Assembly (NCBI GenBank): GCA_020536535.1
Contig: JAHLWZ010000734.1
Coordinates: 959-64,958, forward strand
DNA from: Pelomyxa schiedti
Lineage: Eukaryota; Evosea; Pelobiontida; Pelomyxidae
Length of the DNA stretch: 64,000 nt
Reading direction: 5' to 3'
The position numbers and the translations under genes were made by a program. Below are positions 32,572 to 44,546 of the stretch, piece after piece (positions within the stretch are counted from its first letter, which is position 1; every line of letters starts with the position of its first letter). The notes under the pieces are model-generated. The model searched no databases. It worked only from the letters and a program-made list of their open reading frames with translations, and was not told where the DNA came from.

Positions 32572-35500
32572 TGCCTCCTCGGCGTCTCCTTGGGCCAGTC
32601 GTCGTCCTCCTCCTCCATCATCCTCGACTCGCCGTCCGGCGGCGACGTGTCCTCCGCCGAGTCCTCCGGCGGCGCCTCCTCCACAACGAGCACCGGCTCG
32701 TCTACGACCGGCTCGGTCACGTCCAGCGCTGGCTCAGTAACGTCGTCCGGCGGCGACGTGTCCTCCGCCGCGTCCTCCGGCGGCGCCTCCTCCGCGACGA
32801 GCACCGCCTCGTCGACGGCCGGCTCGGTCACGTCCAGCGGCGCCGGCGGCTCTTCCGGCGCCGAGTCTCCCAGTAGCCCCGCCGGCTCGTCGATGACGGG
32901 ATCGTCCCCTGCCGGGTCTGGTTCTGCCATGTACCAAATCACTCACCACTATGCCAAGCAGGGCTACGGTGATGGTATGTGCTTCCCCGCGTTTTTTTTC
33001 TTTTTTTCCTTTTCCTTTTTTTTCTTCTTCTTTTGCTCTTTCTCTTTCTTTTTCTTCGATTTATACTTCTGTCCTACTGAGAATATTAAATAACGTATTT
33101 CGGCTTATGGTGGTAACTTTTGAAAAGAGACTTGCATCTCGGATGATTATCGTCTGTGGGTTGAGGTATAGGCCGTTGTTGGCCTTGGCATTCTATTTCT
33201 TCTTCGTCCTGATTGTTGTTCTGTTGCGCAGGTTGCTTATGTTACTGAGTGCTCCCCTGAGCCTTGTGCCTCTGATATGATGGACTATAATAACAACATA
33301 CTAGTTGAATGCCAAACTGACGAACCTTTTCAAACGTGGTTTACTAAGTAATTTCCCTCCCAAATATGTCATATGAATGGACTAACTGTGCGCAGTCCAT
33401 ACACTGTAGTGAAGTACGGTGACGATGATACTTGCAAGACTGTTGTCTCTACAGTTTACTATAATCCCTCTTGCTGGAAGAGCCCCTCTTATAACTCATA
33501 CTTCTATCACTGCGACGCCACAGGTCTATGGGTGTGTCTCTGCCCCAAACAGTAAATAGTAACCACATAAACAGGAACAACAGTGCCAATATGCTTGGGA
33601 TGAAATTACCTGCGACTCCTGTGACTACACCAGTTATGGAACAGGTCTCATCACAGGGGAAGCCTCTACCTGCATGTTCAGTGGTGAAGAGCTCATTTAT
33701 TTCTCTGTGGACTGCGGTTCAACAGGCTGGGATGTGTTGGAGGTATTTGCTGATTCGGAGTACACAGGTTACCTATATTTTGAGAGTAATGATGAACCTC
33801 ACGTACTTCGTAGATGCCTCTCCTGTCGCCGTCAAGACATCCCCCAGTGAAAACTGCCATGACGAGCCCGCCCCCTTTTATGACTCCTCTGAAACGTACA
33901 CGTGGTACCTGTGCTTTGACAGTGCGCCAGAGGGTGAAGATTTTTATGCAAAGTGAGTGGAAAATTGCTGCCCTGTTTGCGTTTTTGTTCTAACTCCCTG
34001 GATTAGCCCCATCTCTCTTACGATGTTTGCTGAAAATACTTGTGAAACTCAGACCGATTCCTACTTCTTTGACTCCAATTGCAACAGTATTTCGGGAGGA
34101 TCCACATTCTGGCAGTGTTCTGCTGATGTTCTAACTGTACCTGCCCACCTACTATCAAAAATCAGCCTTACTTGAGGCCAGGAAAAAACCTGTTCCTCCG
34201 AAAATTGCGTACCCGCATTCTGGTGCGCTGAAGAGGGCAACATGGTTGAGAATGATCCCACTATGGGAGTGAACGATGGTTGCTACTACACCGACTCCTA
34301 TAACAGCTGGTACCAACTTGTATGTGGCCCATCAACTCCTGCCTACCAGGTTACAGTGTCCCGCATGAATTCCAGTACGCTTTCCGCCTTCATTAAGGCA
34401 CCAAACTCACTACTACAACTCAAGACTATCCCTTCATGCCCGGAGACTTGATCTCGGTTTCCTGGGTGCACACTGACTTCTGCACCGAGGACTACAACAA
34501 GGACTGGGACACCGTGACATATGTGACTTGCCAGGACACAGAACCAACTGTTGCTGATTTCTTCAATGGATACGAGTACGGCACATTCATTTCCCTTATG
34601 GCTGCCTCTTAATAAGCTCGCAGTCCTCTTGCTATAACCTATTGGGGCGATTCTTCGTGCTCCGACGACACTCAGACAATGATCGAGCTGAGGAGTCCTT
34701 ATTGTGTGATTCCACCAAAGAACTTTGACTCTATTGATACACTCTTCTACTCTTGTACTAATGGAAGGGTCGATGTAGGTCACCAATGCTCTTCTCCCAT
34801 TCATTTGTTTTGTTAATTCTTGGTTCTTTGCCGCAGGAAAACGACTGTGAGACCGATTGCGTTGATGATTGCAAGTCATCAACCGTGCTTATGGGAACAA
34901 CCGTCGATAGCGTGTGCTGGACAACTTATGACATGTCCAAATACTATACAGTTGACTGCGGTGACGCTGTTGAAGCTACAACAGCAAATGGCTTCTGGCA
35001 AGTAAGGAGTGCACACACTGACACTGGTATTTGAGCAGTTCTCCTGGTTTATGTTAACGTTTTGTGGCAGAATGCAGCACTACTCCTATATTCCAGGAAG
35101 CATTCCTGACAACTGAAACAACCTGTGTAGCTGTGGATTGCGAAGCATCACTTTGGGATTCATACAACAAAACCAGCTGCGTTGCCGCCGCCAGTTTCGT
35201 CCAACAACCTGGGTTTGTTCCCGTTACCTTCTTCCAGGCTCTTATCATAGCGCCCCTAAAATTGCAGGTTGTGGATGTACGAGTACGATGACGAAACTTG
35301 CCTGGATACATCACTTTTCCACATGACTTACCTCTCCGGAGCATGCACAACATACCAGCAAGTTTCCGGCGACGATTTCTGGCTGGTTGTTGATGGCGGC
35401 ACAACAGTCTCTGTCAAGTTTGATTGTAACGATGATTGCACGTGGTGCGGAGGTTCCAGATCGTACTCGCTGGACGCATGCACACCCTACACCGACGACT

Positions 35501-35600
35501 CTAAATACACAACAACGAGCATCAAGTATAAGCTGGTATGTGTACCTCTCAGATCTGAGTCTTTCTTTCTTTGTGACACCCCACCGCGTAGGTCGCCTGA
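32536..35600 (+). CDS. Large secreted Ser/Gly-rich and Cys-rich protein (paralogue of the GPI protein)
   Basis: The N-terminus is identical to the divergent neighbour (MMRTTAAVVVVL) and forms a signal peptide ending near VSLGQ. A Ser/Gly/Thr/Ala region of about 120 residues follows, then MYQITHHYAKQGYGDG and an intron. About ten Cys-rich units come next: VAYVTECSPEPCASD, DDDTCKTVVSTVYYNPSCWK, ENTCETQTDSYFFDSNCNS, ENDCETDCVDDCKSSTV and TVDSVCWTTYDMSKYYTVDC. The last is EYDDETCLDTSLFHMTYLSG with CNDDCTWCGGSRSYSLDAC, clearly homologous to the last unit of the neighbour. After KYTTTSIKYKL an intron (GTATGT to GCGTAG) gives stop TGA at 35598-35600. Without that splice the frame runs to 35628. There is no hydrophobic tail, so this one should be released and not GPI-anchored. 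Confidence 0.72.
32634..32855 (+). repeat. 111-bp imperfect tandem duplication in the Ser/Gly region
   Basis: The segment beginning GTCCGGCGGCGACGTGTCCT at 32634 recurs at 32745, a period of 111 bp (37 codons), with a few changes. It encodes the repeated GGDVSSA-SSGGASS...GSVTSS block of the secreted protein. GC content is about 70%, much higher than the following exons. Confidence 0.8.
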
Positions 35601-35765
35601 GATCTCTCGTGTCGTCTCTGCTCTATGAGCGATTTGTTTGCACAAACGGAAAAAAAAGCACCTTTCACTTCTCTTCTTTCGGGTTTTTTTTTTTGTTTCG
35701 AGAACGAACAAAGAAGTAGAAACGACATTTTGTTATTTTTTTTTAAGGTTTTGTGTTTTGGGTTG

Positions 35766-38700
35766 TCAGACGAGGTCCATAACTGGGTTTGTGGACCAGA
35801 AGTCGTGTGTGTCCTCCAGATTTAATAATAAGTCCGGAACGGGGCACGCTAGATCCAGAACTGTTGCAAGAGGTTGGGCCACCAACTTAACAAAGTTCGT
35901 CTGTAGTTTGGCCAGTTTTGCAGTTCCGCAAGATCTGTCGGTGAATGGGCTAGGTGCCACGCCCTGTTCTTGTTCTTGATCTCCTTGTGAGAAAAATTCC
36001 ATTGTGAGGTTTTTAACCCACTGTTGCATGAGTGTGTGTGGCCGCATTACCTTTTTTTTTTGGTTTAGTTTGGTGAGCTTTCTTCACACTTATTAATGAG
36101 GAGATGGAACATTGGAGATATCTGCTGTTTTGATTGCTATTGCCAATAACTGTGAGAGGTGTTCTCTGTTGTTTTTAAAATCACGTTTCGGGTTTGCCAT
36201 CAAGACCTTTTTGGAATTGAGTTTAATGCTTGGATGCTTAAGCACTACCTTGAATTTGGAGATGATCTCGAAATGTTGCGATACATCAGTAGCTAGGACC
36301 AAGTTGATAATCCCTGTTCGTACTTTTTTGCTTGAGTTTAATTTAGCCAGTCCACGCATTCTCACCTTGTTTGATTTCTTCTTTTGGCAAGTTCCAGCGG
36401 GAGGCGTATTTCGAAAGAAATATTTTTATTGCCAAGCTGGCGTGGAAGTTTTCCAAGACACTTCTATCTGAGAAGTAGTTTATGTTTGGTTTTCTTCAAA
36501 TTAGTATGTACTGCTGGTGTGTCACAAATTACCATTGTAACGCAGGGCTAACTCATTTTCCGTGGCAATGAGAAATGCCTGACTCTGTGAGAGAGGAATC
36601 ACTAATTGAGTGTTGTACATTGTTGACACCAGGATGCCCAACATCGTGAACAACTCCAGATATTATTAAAATGAAGACATCAAGGTAATTAGTGACTCCA
36701 ATAACTTCCCACAATCCGTGAATAAGTAGATAATACAAACATTGTACAACGTCTGCCGCATGAACTGTATTGTGATAGTCATTTGGCTGAAAGAATATTT
36801 AGGTAATTGCCAGAAATTGTTTCACACGCATTCAACCTTATACAGGTGCTCGATTTCGTCAATGTATGCCTTAACTTCTTCTGGAGGGATGTTCAATGGG
36901 GTTAACACATCCAATTCGTGAAGAACCTTTTGAATGAGGGGTATGCATTAGTGAAAAAGGGAACATACCTGCATTGATACATTAACTAGAATTCCCTCAG
37001 AAGGGATATCAAATAACTGGACGAGAGTGAATAGAAGCAGAAAATGATTATGACGAACCGGAAACTGCAGTGATGCCAAGTCCATATCCCCTAATTTTGG
37101 CTGGGATGCCTTCATGCTAACTGTAGTTGATGATGGTTGGCTCTGAGGATTTTTTGGTTCATTAAAGCCACGTGGGGCTATTTCGTCATCCAACCTAAAA
37201 TATTCATGAGGATGTCAAGCAGAAAAAAGTGATGAATACCATTTCTGAATGTCTTTGTCAAAGAGTACTTCTTGGTTTTTAAGGTCGGGCATAAAAAGGG
37301 CAGTTGTTTGACTCAAATTAAGAATTATCTCTGCAATGAGCTTTTTACTCCTTTTGTTACTTTTTTCTCTCAAGTCCTGCAAAGCAGCGATCACCTTATT
37401 TCACTGATATCAAACTAGGCATGCAAAGAAAAAAAGAGCAAACTTTTGTAATGCCGGAGTCGAGGTCTATTGCTTGTGGCTTGGTGTTTTGTGTACGAGA
37501 CAATGTTACTGTTGAAAGTGCCCTTTCGGATACATTACTGCCGCGATTATTTGGCAAGGTAAAGGCTTACGCAATTCCCACAAGAATAAGTCCAATTCCC
37601 AAAGTTATTCCAATGGACAGGAGGAGCCGAGCAGAGAGATTTGCCTTCTCCTCATACGTTCTAGGTGAAAAAATGAGTTTGTGCGTGTAAAGTTGGACAA
37701 CTACTGTGAAGAAATAGCAATTACTCGAATCCATTTTGTATTAGCATGCAAATACATTGGAGTCACTGTAATTGATGAAAAGTTCACTTAGAGTGCTTCA
37801 ACATACCTTCGCTGTTTTTTTTTTAATTAGTAAAATGTCCAACAAATATCAGACATACATCTGGTACTGGGTGTTCTTGAATGTGAACGCAAAATAAACA
37901 GAGACAGACAGAGAAGTTGTATTGACTCTGTGCTCAATCGCCCTCATGGAATTCGCAATTTTTGTATCATTGCATTCAGTGGGTTTCTTTGCGCTTGAAA
38001 GATTCAGTTTACATTTACATTTTGATGTAGACATACCCAACTTCTTCGTCAGAAATGTTGGCCGATCCCATAGAACAGACAATGAAACCCGTAGAATCAA
38101 CAAGGTAAGCAAAACTCTCATCTCGAAATTCAATTGTGGATAGCATATCTGATAGCTAGAGAGGAATAAATGAATAATAGAGGTAGGAAATGCTACCAAG
38201 AGAGTTTTTGCTCCACTACTTACCCAACCAATGGGATAACCGTAAGGAGAGAAGAGAACCTATTTGTCTTAGTTTTTGTAATCAGTCAGTTCCTAATACC
38301 TTCTCTACAAAGATCATGGAACTTGTAGAGTCACTGTAAGGAGTTAGAGGAGAGTATAATCAGACATCAGTCTTACAAGAATGAAACAAATCCAGGACCT
38401 GAGAATACAGTCCCGTCACTTGAATTCAATGGTGGTTCTAGAAGGTAAGTCCACGATAGATTTCCATCACTTAGAAACACTGGCACGTGATCTTGTGAGG
38501 TTGGGGAAATTATTTCCCCTTTCAAGAGTCCGCCGGTTGAGTTATCTCTGGACATATATAGAAGATTTCCTGTGCCGTCTTCAAATGGAAATATCAGGCT
38601 CAACATCTTGAGTATGTTGGGGAGTTGCTAATGAGTTGTAAGTGCATACAATGTCAGTTTCAGAAACCAAGCGAGTTCCAATGTATGGATCAAAAGTTTC

Positions 38701-39213
38701 TGGGTGGAGTGGGATGGCAATAATGGAAGCGTGGTTTTTGCCCTGTTGTGGCTTTAATTGACTCTCAATATAATGAGATTGACTAACAGCAATAATCAAA
38801 CTGGCCTGCTGTGTGTATATTTCTGAACCAGAAGCGCCTTTGCTTTCTGGATCAAACACTATGGAGGCTGATAAAATATTTGTTTGAGTTGACAGAATCT
38901 TTCATAGTGCTATGTGAGTCACATGCCAGGACCCAAAAATAAAGGCACAATATAATATTACCTGAAAAGTCGACATAATCTCGTTTCCTATCACTGTCCA
39001 GACATTAAAAAACCCACCAAAAAAACCAGACATACACTCAGAAGCGTACTTCATCTCTTCCGCCGTCATGATATCGATTGAACGCTGCAAGGACGCGAAC
39101 CATGTCCCCCAAACACACACGGCCGTGATCACCACCAACGCCACAGCCACACTAACCTTGATACTCACCTCTCTGCACCTAGGATGACTCTGCTTCTCAG
39201 TATTGGCTTTCAT
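35766..39213 (-). CDS. Two-TM sensor class I cyclic-nucleotide phosphodiesterase
   Basis: Hydrolyses cAMP or cGMP. The N-terminus (start 39213) has a basic cytosolic tail and TM1 (VSVAVALVVITAVCVWGTWF). An outer region of about 350 residues follows (EIYTQQASLIIAVSQSHY, IPLHPETFDPYIGTRLVSET, VFLSDGNLSWTYLLEPPLNS), with the look of a Cache-like ligand-binding domain. TM2 is ARLLLSIGITLGIGLILVGI. The cytosolic catalytic domain has the metal motif NDYHNTVHAADVVQCLYYLL, VHDVGHPGVNN, LVLATDVSQHFEIISKFKVV and LLAIAIKTADISN. All His/Asp metal ligands I can see are intact. It ends NPVMDLV at 35766. About 850 residues with many 50-80 bp introns. An external signal probably controls intracellular cyclic nucleotide level directly. 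The outer domain assignment is by layout, not by a clear motif. Confidence 0.82.
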
Positions 39214-40042
39214 CTCTTAGGTTTTTTGTGCTGCCAGTTGTATGTGAGAGACAGCAGGGAGGGAGCCAAATGGTGGGTGAATGAAACAACACAAACAAAC
39301 AGCAAAACAAACACATAAAATAGAAACAATACAATAACAAGAAACGGCTTCGTGCTGTGGCGTTCCACACGGGGGTCGTTAGGTCGCCTTTCACGAAAAC
39401 GAGTCTTCTGCAAGTAAGATAACGGCTGTTGTTCCGTTGTGTACCTTTCGAGGAACTGGTTGATTTCAGTTTGGTTCAGTTCACTTCACAAGTCTGGCTG
39501 AAAGGTAACTAGACTAGATCCAGAATCTCGGCCCCGGGGGACCTTGTTCCAGCTGAGAGTCAGAAGGGCAGGGGAGAGTTTTCTTGCTTTGTGTTTGGAG
39601 CAGAGCCGAAAGTGGTTCTTGAACAGCAGGGAATTTCCGCCAAAACGAAACCACGTAGATCCGGATCAAGATAATTCATAATTTAAAATAAACAACCCGA
39701 CAACAAACCCACCGCCGCACATCCCCACCTCAAAAAAAAACCCAACAAGACCCAGCCAAACAGCCACAAGATCGTATTCAATAGGCGTTGGTTAAGCCTT
39801 CGCACCCAATAAGGGGCACCACAACGCACCCAGCGGAATTTTTTCCGCGACGCTTTTTCACATCACCACACCCACTCCTTCCTTCCTTCTCCTTCGCTTA
39901 TCGTTCGTTTCGACCTCGAAAATCCCGTTCTACTGGTCTCCTGCTTGGACCTCGCTGTTCAGGGCTGTGGACTTTTAAAGTTGCTCGCACTGAAAATTCC
40001 TTCCGATATACTACCTCTGTCTAATAAAATTGGAGCAGCTGC
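39214..40042. other. Divergent promoter region, phosphodiesterase / homeodomain genes
   Basis: An 829-bp interval between two divergent start codons, the largest promoter-like gap in the window. It contains A/C-rich stretches near 39690-39780 and an open frame (39788-40024) with no recognisable content. I see no repeat, RNA gene or clear binding-site cluster. Confidence 0.4.
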
Positions 40043-41640
40043 ATGACTGCGAGTGTGACACCTTTCCTCGTTCATTTACTTACCTTTAATAACTTTACTC
40101 TGGCAGCCACCACCCTGTCTCATACTTCGGATGTCGTGACAGCACCTTTCAGCTGCAATAGAGCGGTGGTGAACCGTTCTCTCCTTTGTACAGCAGTCCC
40201 TTCTCTCAATCAAATGCAACGCCCACAAAACGGCCCTTGTGATACTGGCTCCATGTCAGCCTCCTATTCTCTGCACCACCCTGATGCTGTTGCCAATGTA
40301 GTTGATGAGATGGTAAACCTAGTTTGTTGGCTTGGTTTGGCAGAAAGTCTACCCCAACTACGCCTTGCTCCATCCCTTGCATCTGTGCTACGCAATACCC
40401 CTTCTCCTGTTGTATGGGAAATTGTACGAGGCCTTCATTCAGCCAATAATATTCTTCTCAAGACAGCTGGAAGCATGCATTCTTTTCCCCAGCCAGCACC
40501 CTCACCTTTTACTCCTTTTGCTCAAGTTATACCTACGGTTTGAACCCTCTATATGTATTAAACAACTAATTTGGATAGGATAATGGCCCTTGTGAACAAG
40601 AGCCACAAAGGAAGAGACCAAGGATTCCTACATTGGAGGGTTTTAATGGCTACTGTGCCGCTATGTCCGGAACGAGAACACCTGTTCTCACAAGTTCATC
40701 TGCTGATACCTCCGATTCTGAAGAGACGTCATGTTACACTTCGCCGCCCTCTCCAAATAATACACCCGCTGTCACTGGCCCAACGTCCCCGTCAGTGAAT
40801 AATCAACAGCAAAGCTGCGTTCTTTCTCCGGACTCTTTTCCTACAACTCCGGCACCCTCTCCCGTTTGTACTTCTCCCTGTGGGTCTCCTTCTTTTCCTT
40901 CGCCGATAGTACCGGCAGTTATGCCAAACTCTCTGTCTCTTCGCGGGTGTGTCTTCCTTTTTATGTCGATTCTAGTAACCATTTTCCAGAGAAGATCCTG
41001 CCATGAGAATCGCCGAAGTGCTCTGTAGTCTACACAAGCATAATGGTGCTCCAGCACAATCACCCTGTTTTACAGGGCTAGCACTTAGACATCCCAAGTT
41101 GACTACTGGCGAGCTCCTTCAGCATTTGGATATGCAACGTGCCCAGAATAAATTCTTACCGGGTGATGTTCCGCTACGCCGCCATCAGGAGGAATCTGTA
41201 ACTCAGCCATCCTTGCCGGACACTCCACTGTTGGAGTCCCCACCCGTAGCTTCCGAGTCAGAACCCATGCCAAACTCCAACTCTAATAACTGGGTACATC
41301 CTTTTGCTGACTTCCACTTTTTAACAACCAACCCCAGACAATATGCACTTCTTTGCCACAAAAACGGAAACGCAGTAAATTACCTCCTGATGCCACTAAG
41401 ATTCTCAAGGCTTGGTTATTTTCACATAAGGAAAAACCTTATCCAACAGATGACGAGAAGCTTGGTATGGCATCACATAAAGTTTGCTCAACTAACATGT
41501 CCACATAGCTTTGGCAGAGCGCACAAATCTGTCACTCTTGCAATTGAATAACTGGTTGAGGAAAAATCCCCTCTAAATAAGACTAACAACTTATCAGGTT
41601 CACAAACGCTAGGCGCCGTATTCTTCCAAAGGAGGACTGA
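40043..41640 (+). CDS. TALE-class homeodomain transcription factor
   Basis: DNA-binding regulator with the homeodomain at the C-terminus. The N-terminal half (start 40043) is Ser/Thr/Pro-rich with a helical segment (VANVVDEMVNLVCWLGLAES). Exons then encode a Ser/Pro tail and AMRIAEVLCSLHKHN. The homeodomain begins KRKRSKLPPDATKILKAWLF (helix 1), followed by SHKEKPYPTDDEK, where the three-residue TALE loop with PYP is visible. After an intron comes LALAERTNLSLLQLNNW. The recognition-helix Trp codon is split (TG|G) by an intron with GTTGAG donor (about 41562-41600), then FTNARRRILPKED and stop at 41638-41640. NNWFTNARRR is the TALE signature; position 50 is not Gln or Lys-type as in classical homeodomains. 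About 460 residues. No KNOX or PBC domain was recognised upstream. Confidence 0.88.
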
Positions 41641-41749
41641 GTGAATATACCACCACAACAAGTAATTGGGGATTAAAAAAATTGTAAACTTTCTTCCCTC
41701 CCAAATTTGTTTCCATTTTCTTTGTCACCGTCGTGATAATAACTAATAA

Positions 41750-43155
41750 CTAGTCTTCAACCACAGTGGCACCTTTCATGTCCAGTGTTGGTTGTACAAC
41801 ACTGCATTCTAGACCAGCACTCCTAAACATTCTTGCTATCTCTTGTCCAATGTGGTCCATGTTGTCTGAGAAAAAAGTAGATTACCATAACTCCACAATA
41901 AAGGACCAAATACCTGTGCATAAAGCTAGAACGGTGGGACCACTTCCACTAATGACTACACCCAGAAGACCACGTAAATCGGGTCTGGTGAAGATGGAAT
42001 TGTTGAGTTCTAGGATGGAGGAAAGTCCAGGGGCCAGGGTCTGCCGGTAGGGCTGATGCACAGTATCACCAATGCAATTAGGGAACTGCGGGATTGAAAC
42101 GGTTTCGGTTAGTTTAGAGAAGTGTAGGAGGAAAGATACTAAGGAGGTATCTCCTGTGATAAATCCAACCATGAGGGCTGATAGGTGCTGGATAGTGAAA
42201 ACCTGATTGGTTCTTGAATGGTGGGTGAAAGAGGAAGTTGGGGGATACCATATCTTCGCGGCTGTAATGAGTAGGAAGTAGAGTGCGGGCGTGAACAGTC
42301 GATTTCTCTTTTTCAGGAATTACAACGACGAACTGTGAAGAGGGTTAAATGAGAAACGGCAAGGAATATGTTACTTTGAATTTGTCGTGTAGTGGGAATC
42401 TGGTGAATGTAGGCAATGAAGGGTGATTTGGCTTCAAGCATGCTATGCACCCTCCAGCAAGAGCAGCGGTTACATTGTCTGGGTGGCCTACAAATCTGAG
42501 AAGAAAAATGTGAGAGGAATGCTTGCATACCCTCGAGTTCAGATGTGTGTAATAGGAGTTCTTCGAAAGAAATTGGTAAACGGCACGCATGCTTAGCTAT
42601 TAAAGCGCCAGCAATCCGGGCTGCTCCACTTGATCCTAGGCCTCTTCCAAGAGGTATGGCATTATTAACCTGGAAAATGGATACTTAATAACTTGGGGGT
42701 TTGGTTAGAGCACAATACCCTCAATGTAAGGGAGGGTAAAATGGCACCAAACTTTTTGCTTGTAATGACTGCTGCTTGTACAATCTATTAATATGTGGTC
42801 TTAAGGATTAAGAACCAAGAAAGTAACTGGCTAGTAAAAGAGAGTACTTACTACGTTGGAAGAATCCAGTGGTACAGAACCAGAACCAGACCCACAATGT
42901 GTTACGCTCACTGTTCCCAGTCCATTATATTCAGCGGTCACATCAACCTGCCGAAAGCGAAAAATATCAATGCCTACGGTACTGTGCGCATCCCACAAGC
43001 CAAATGCACGGCCACATTCTGAGCACTACCTCCAAGTAAAGGGACACCGCGAAACCTAGAGAATCAAAGCCAGGCCCAATGTTGCATATTGAGGCAGGCA
43101 CACGAACTTTGAACGAGCAACTTTTAGTACCTCCCTCCACACTGCAGCTTGACAT
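41750..43155 (-). CDS. thrB: Homoserine kinase (GHMP kinase family)
   Basis: Phosphorylates homoserine in threonine synthesis. The N-terminal exon has [20 protein letters not shown] followed by LGFAV. Next come [18 protein letters not shown], the ATP-binding loop [40 protein letters not shown] and [40 protein letters not shown] and a C-terminal GHMP domain end [13 protein letters not shown], stop at 41750-41752. The motif set ([10 protein letters not shown], [17 protein letters not shown]) is specific for homoserine kinase among GHMP enzymes. About 330 residues. Start at 43155 (MSSCSVEGG) was chosen over the upstream in-frame ATG (43182) because the homologous part begins soon after. Threonine synthesis suggests this organism is less dependent on dietary amino acids than many heterotrophic protists. 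Confidence 0.88.
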
Positions 43156-43423
43156 TTTCTCCAAGAATCTTTTTGTCTTCAAATGAATTGATACTCCCTC
43201 ACATCATTTGTCCTGCACAGGACGTTCTGCTCAGCATATCCGTTCCTGATCTCATGATTGTATCCCTCTCAATCGCTCCCTATCTGTCACAGGAAAGAGC
43301 ATTGGAAAGAAGCTTTCCCTACTGGGAAACCTCTGTTGTTTCGTGTTTTTGGCTGTTTGAGCTTTTCAAGCTAGATGTCTGGGTGTAAGGGCAAACAAAC
43401 CAACACAAACAACAACAGAAGAA

Positions 43424-44354
43424 ATGGTGGAGCAAATGGTTGGTACGAATCCGCCGATTGTGGAGTGCCTAGTGAAGAATGCAGCTAGTTTACCGGACTT
43501 AGCTACGATGTGCCACGTTAGCAGGCTCTTTAGGTCCTTTGCCTCACCGTATGCTATCGCCCTTGGTTTTTCCCCGCAACCCAAAACGCTACCCCCAATG
43601 ATTTGGTGAGTTACCTTACTGTTTGTAGAAAGCTTAGGCAGATACGATCGTCAATGGTAATCTTCCTTCCGCGGAGAGAACCACCCCCAGAGCCTGATCC
43701 TGGTCTATATCAGGAGAGGGTGGCAGTACTTGGGGAGAAGGCCACCGGGAAAACGTGCCTATCTACTCGCTTGCACAGTGACAGTTTCTCTGAGGAATAC
43801 GTCCCTACTGTGGGTAGTGTGTTTTTCACCAAACCAGTTTTGGAGGGACGCGAAATGGCAATGTGGGGTATGAACAATATTGCTTTTTCCAAGGAATTTA
43901 CATGTGTTGAATAGATACCTCTGGTCAGGATATGTATCGGCCACTGGTATCACATTTCAGCACCTAGTACACTTTTGCCTAACCATTCTCTAGCTTCCGA
44001 TGTATTATACCTGCGCCAATGTTGTTATTCTTGTGTACGACACCTCAAACAGGGACAACGGTTTTGCCTTCGTGCAAACCATTGCTCCCGACGTTCACGC
44101 CAAGACACCTGCAGGAAATGTACAAACTTGCAAGTACGGCCTAATGTATGACCTAACGACCCAAAAAGATTATACTATGCGGGACTAAGTGTGATTTACC
44201 ACGAGGGCCAAATGGTGTGTCATTTGAAGAAGGATACAGAACAGCGAAATGTGTTGGTGCAGTGGCTTTTGTTGAGACATCAGCCAAGACTGGGCAGAAT
44301 GTTACCAAATTGTTTGAAGCTGTTGGGAAGCTGCTGGCTCCCCATCAGTCCTAA
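43424..44354 (+). CDS. Ras-superfamily GTPase with F-box-like N-terminal extension
   Basis: The first exon (to about 43608) encodes IVECLVKNAASLPDLATMCH and VSRLFRSFASPYAIALGF, which has the hydrophobic pattern of an F-box. Splicing at GTGAGT into GCAGATACG joins it in frame to a GTPase domain. P-loop GEKATGKT, switch I EEYVPTVGSVFF, and DTSGQDMYRPL (G3, assembled over an intron) lead on. YYTCANVVILVYDTSNRDNG, IILCGTKCDLPRGPNGVSFE (G4, TKCD as in Rho) and AFVETSAKTG (G5) complete it. It ends LFEAVGKLLAPHQS, stop 44352-44354, without any C-terminal Cys for prenylation. About 240 residues. All five G motifs are present, so it should bind GTP. Non-prenylated and joined to an F-box-like part, it may not be a membrane GTPase; a role with SCF ubiquitin ligases is speculation. 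Confidence 0.72.
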
Positions 44355-44546
44355 CAAAGACATACTCCAAAGGAAACCACATGTCATGTAACAGTATTGA
44401 ACAAACAAAACTATGGAAAGCCTATGTTTTTTCTTCGTGTTTGAGAATAGAGGTGAATATGCTAAGGTTTGTGTTTGTTTGTCAAAGGGAGGAAAAACCG
44501 CTTGTGGGCTGAAGTCCACAGAAAAATTGATACATGCCTAATCTTA

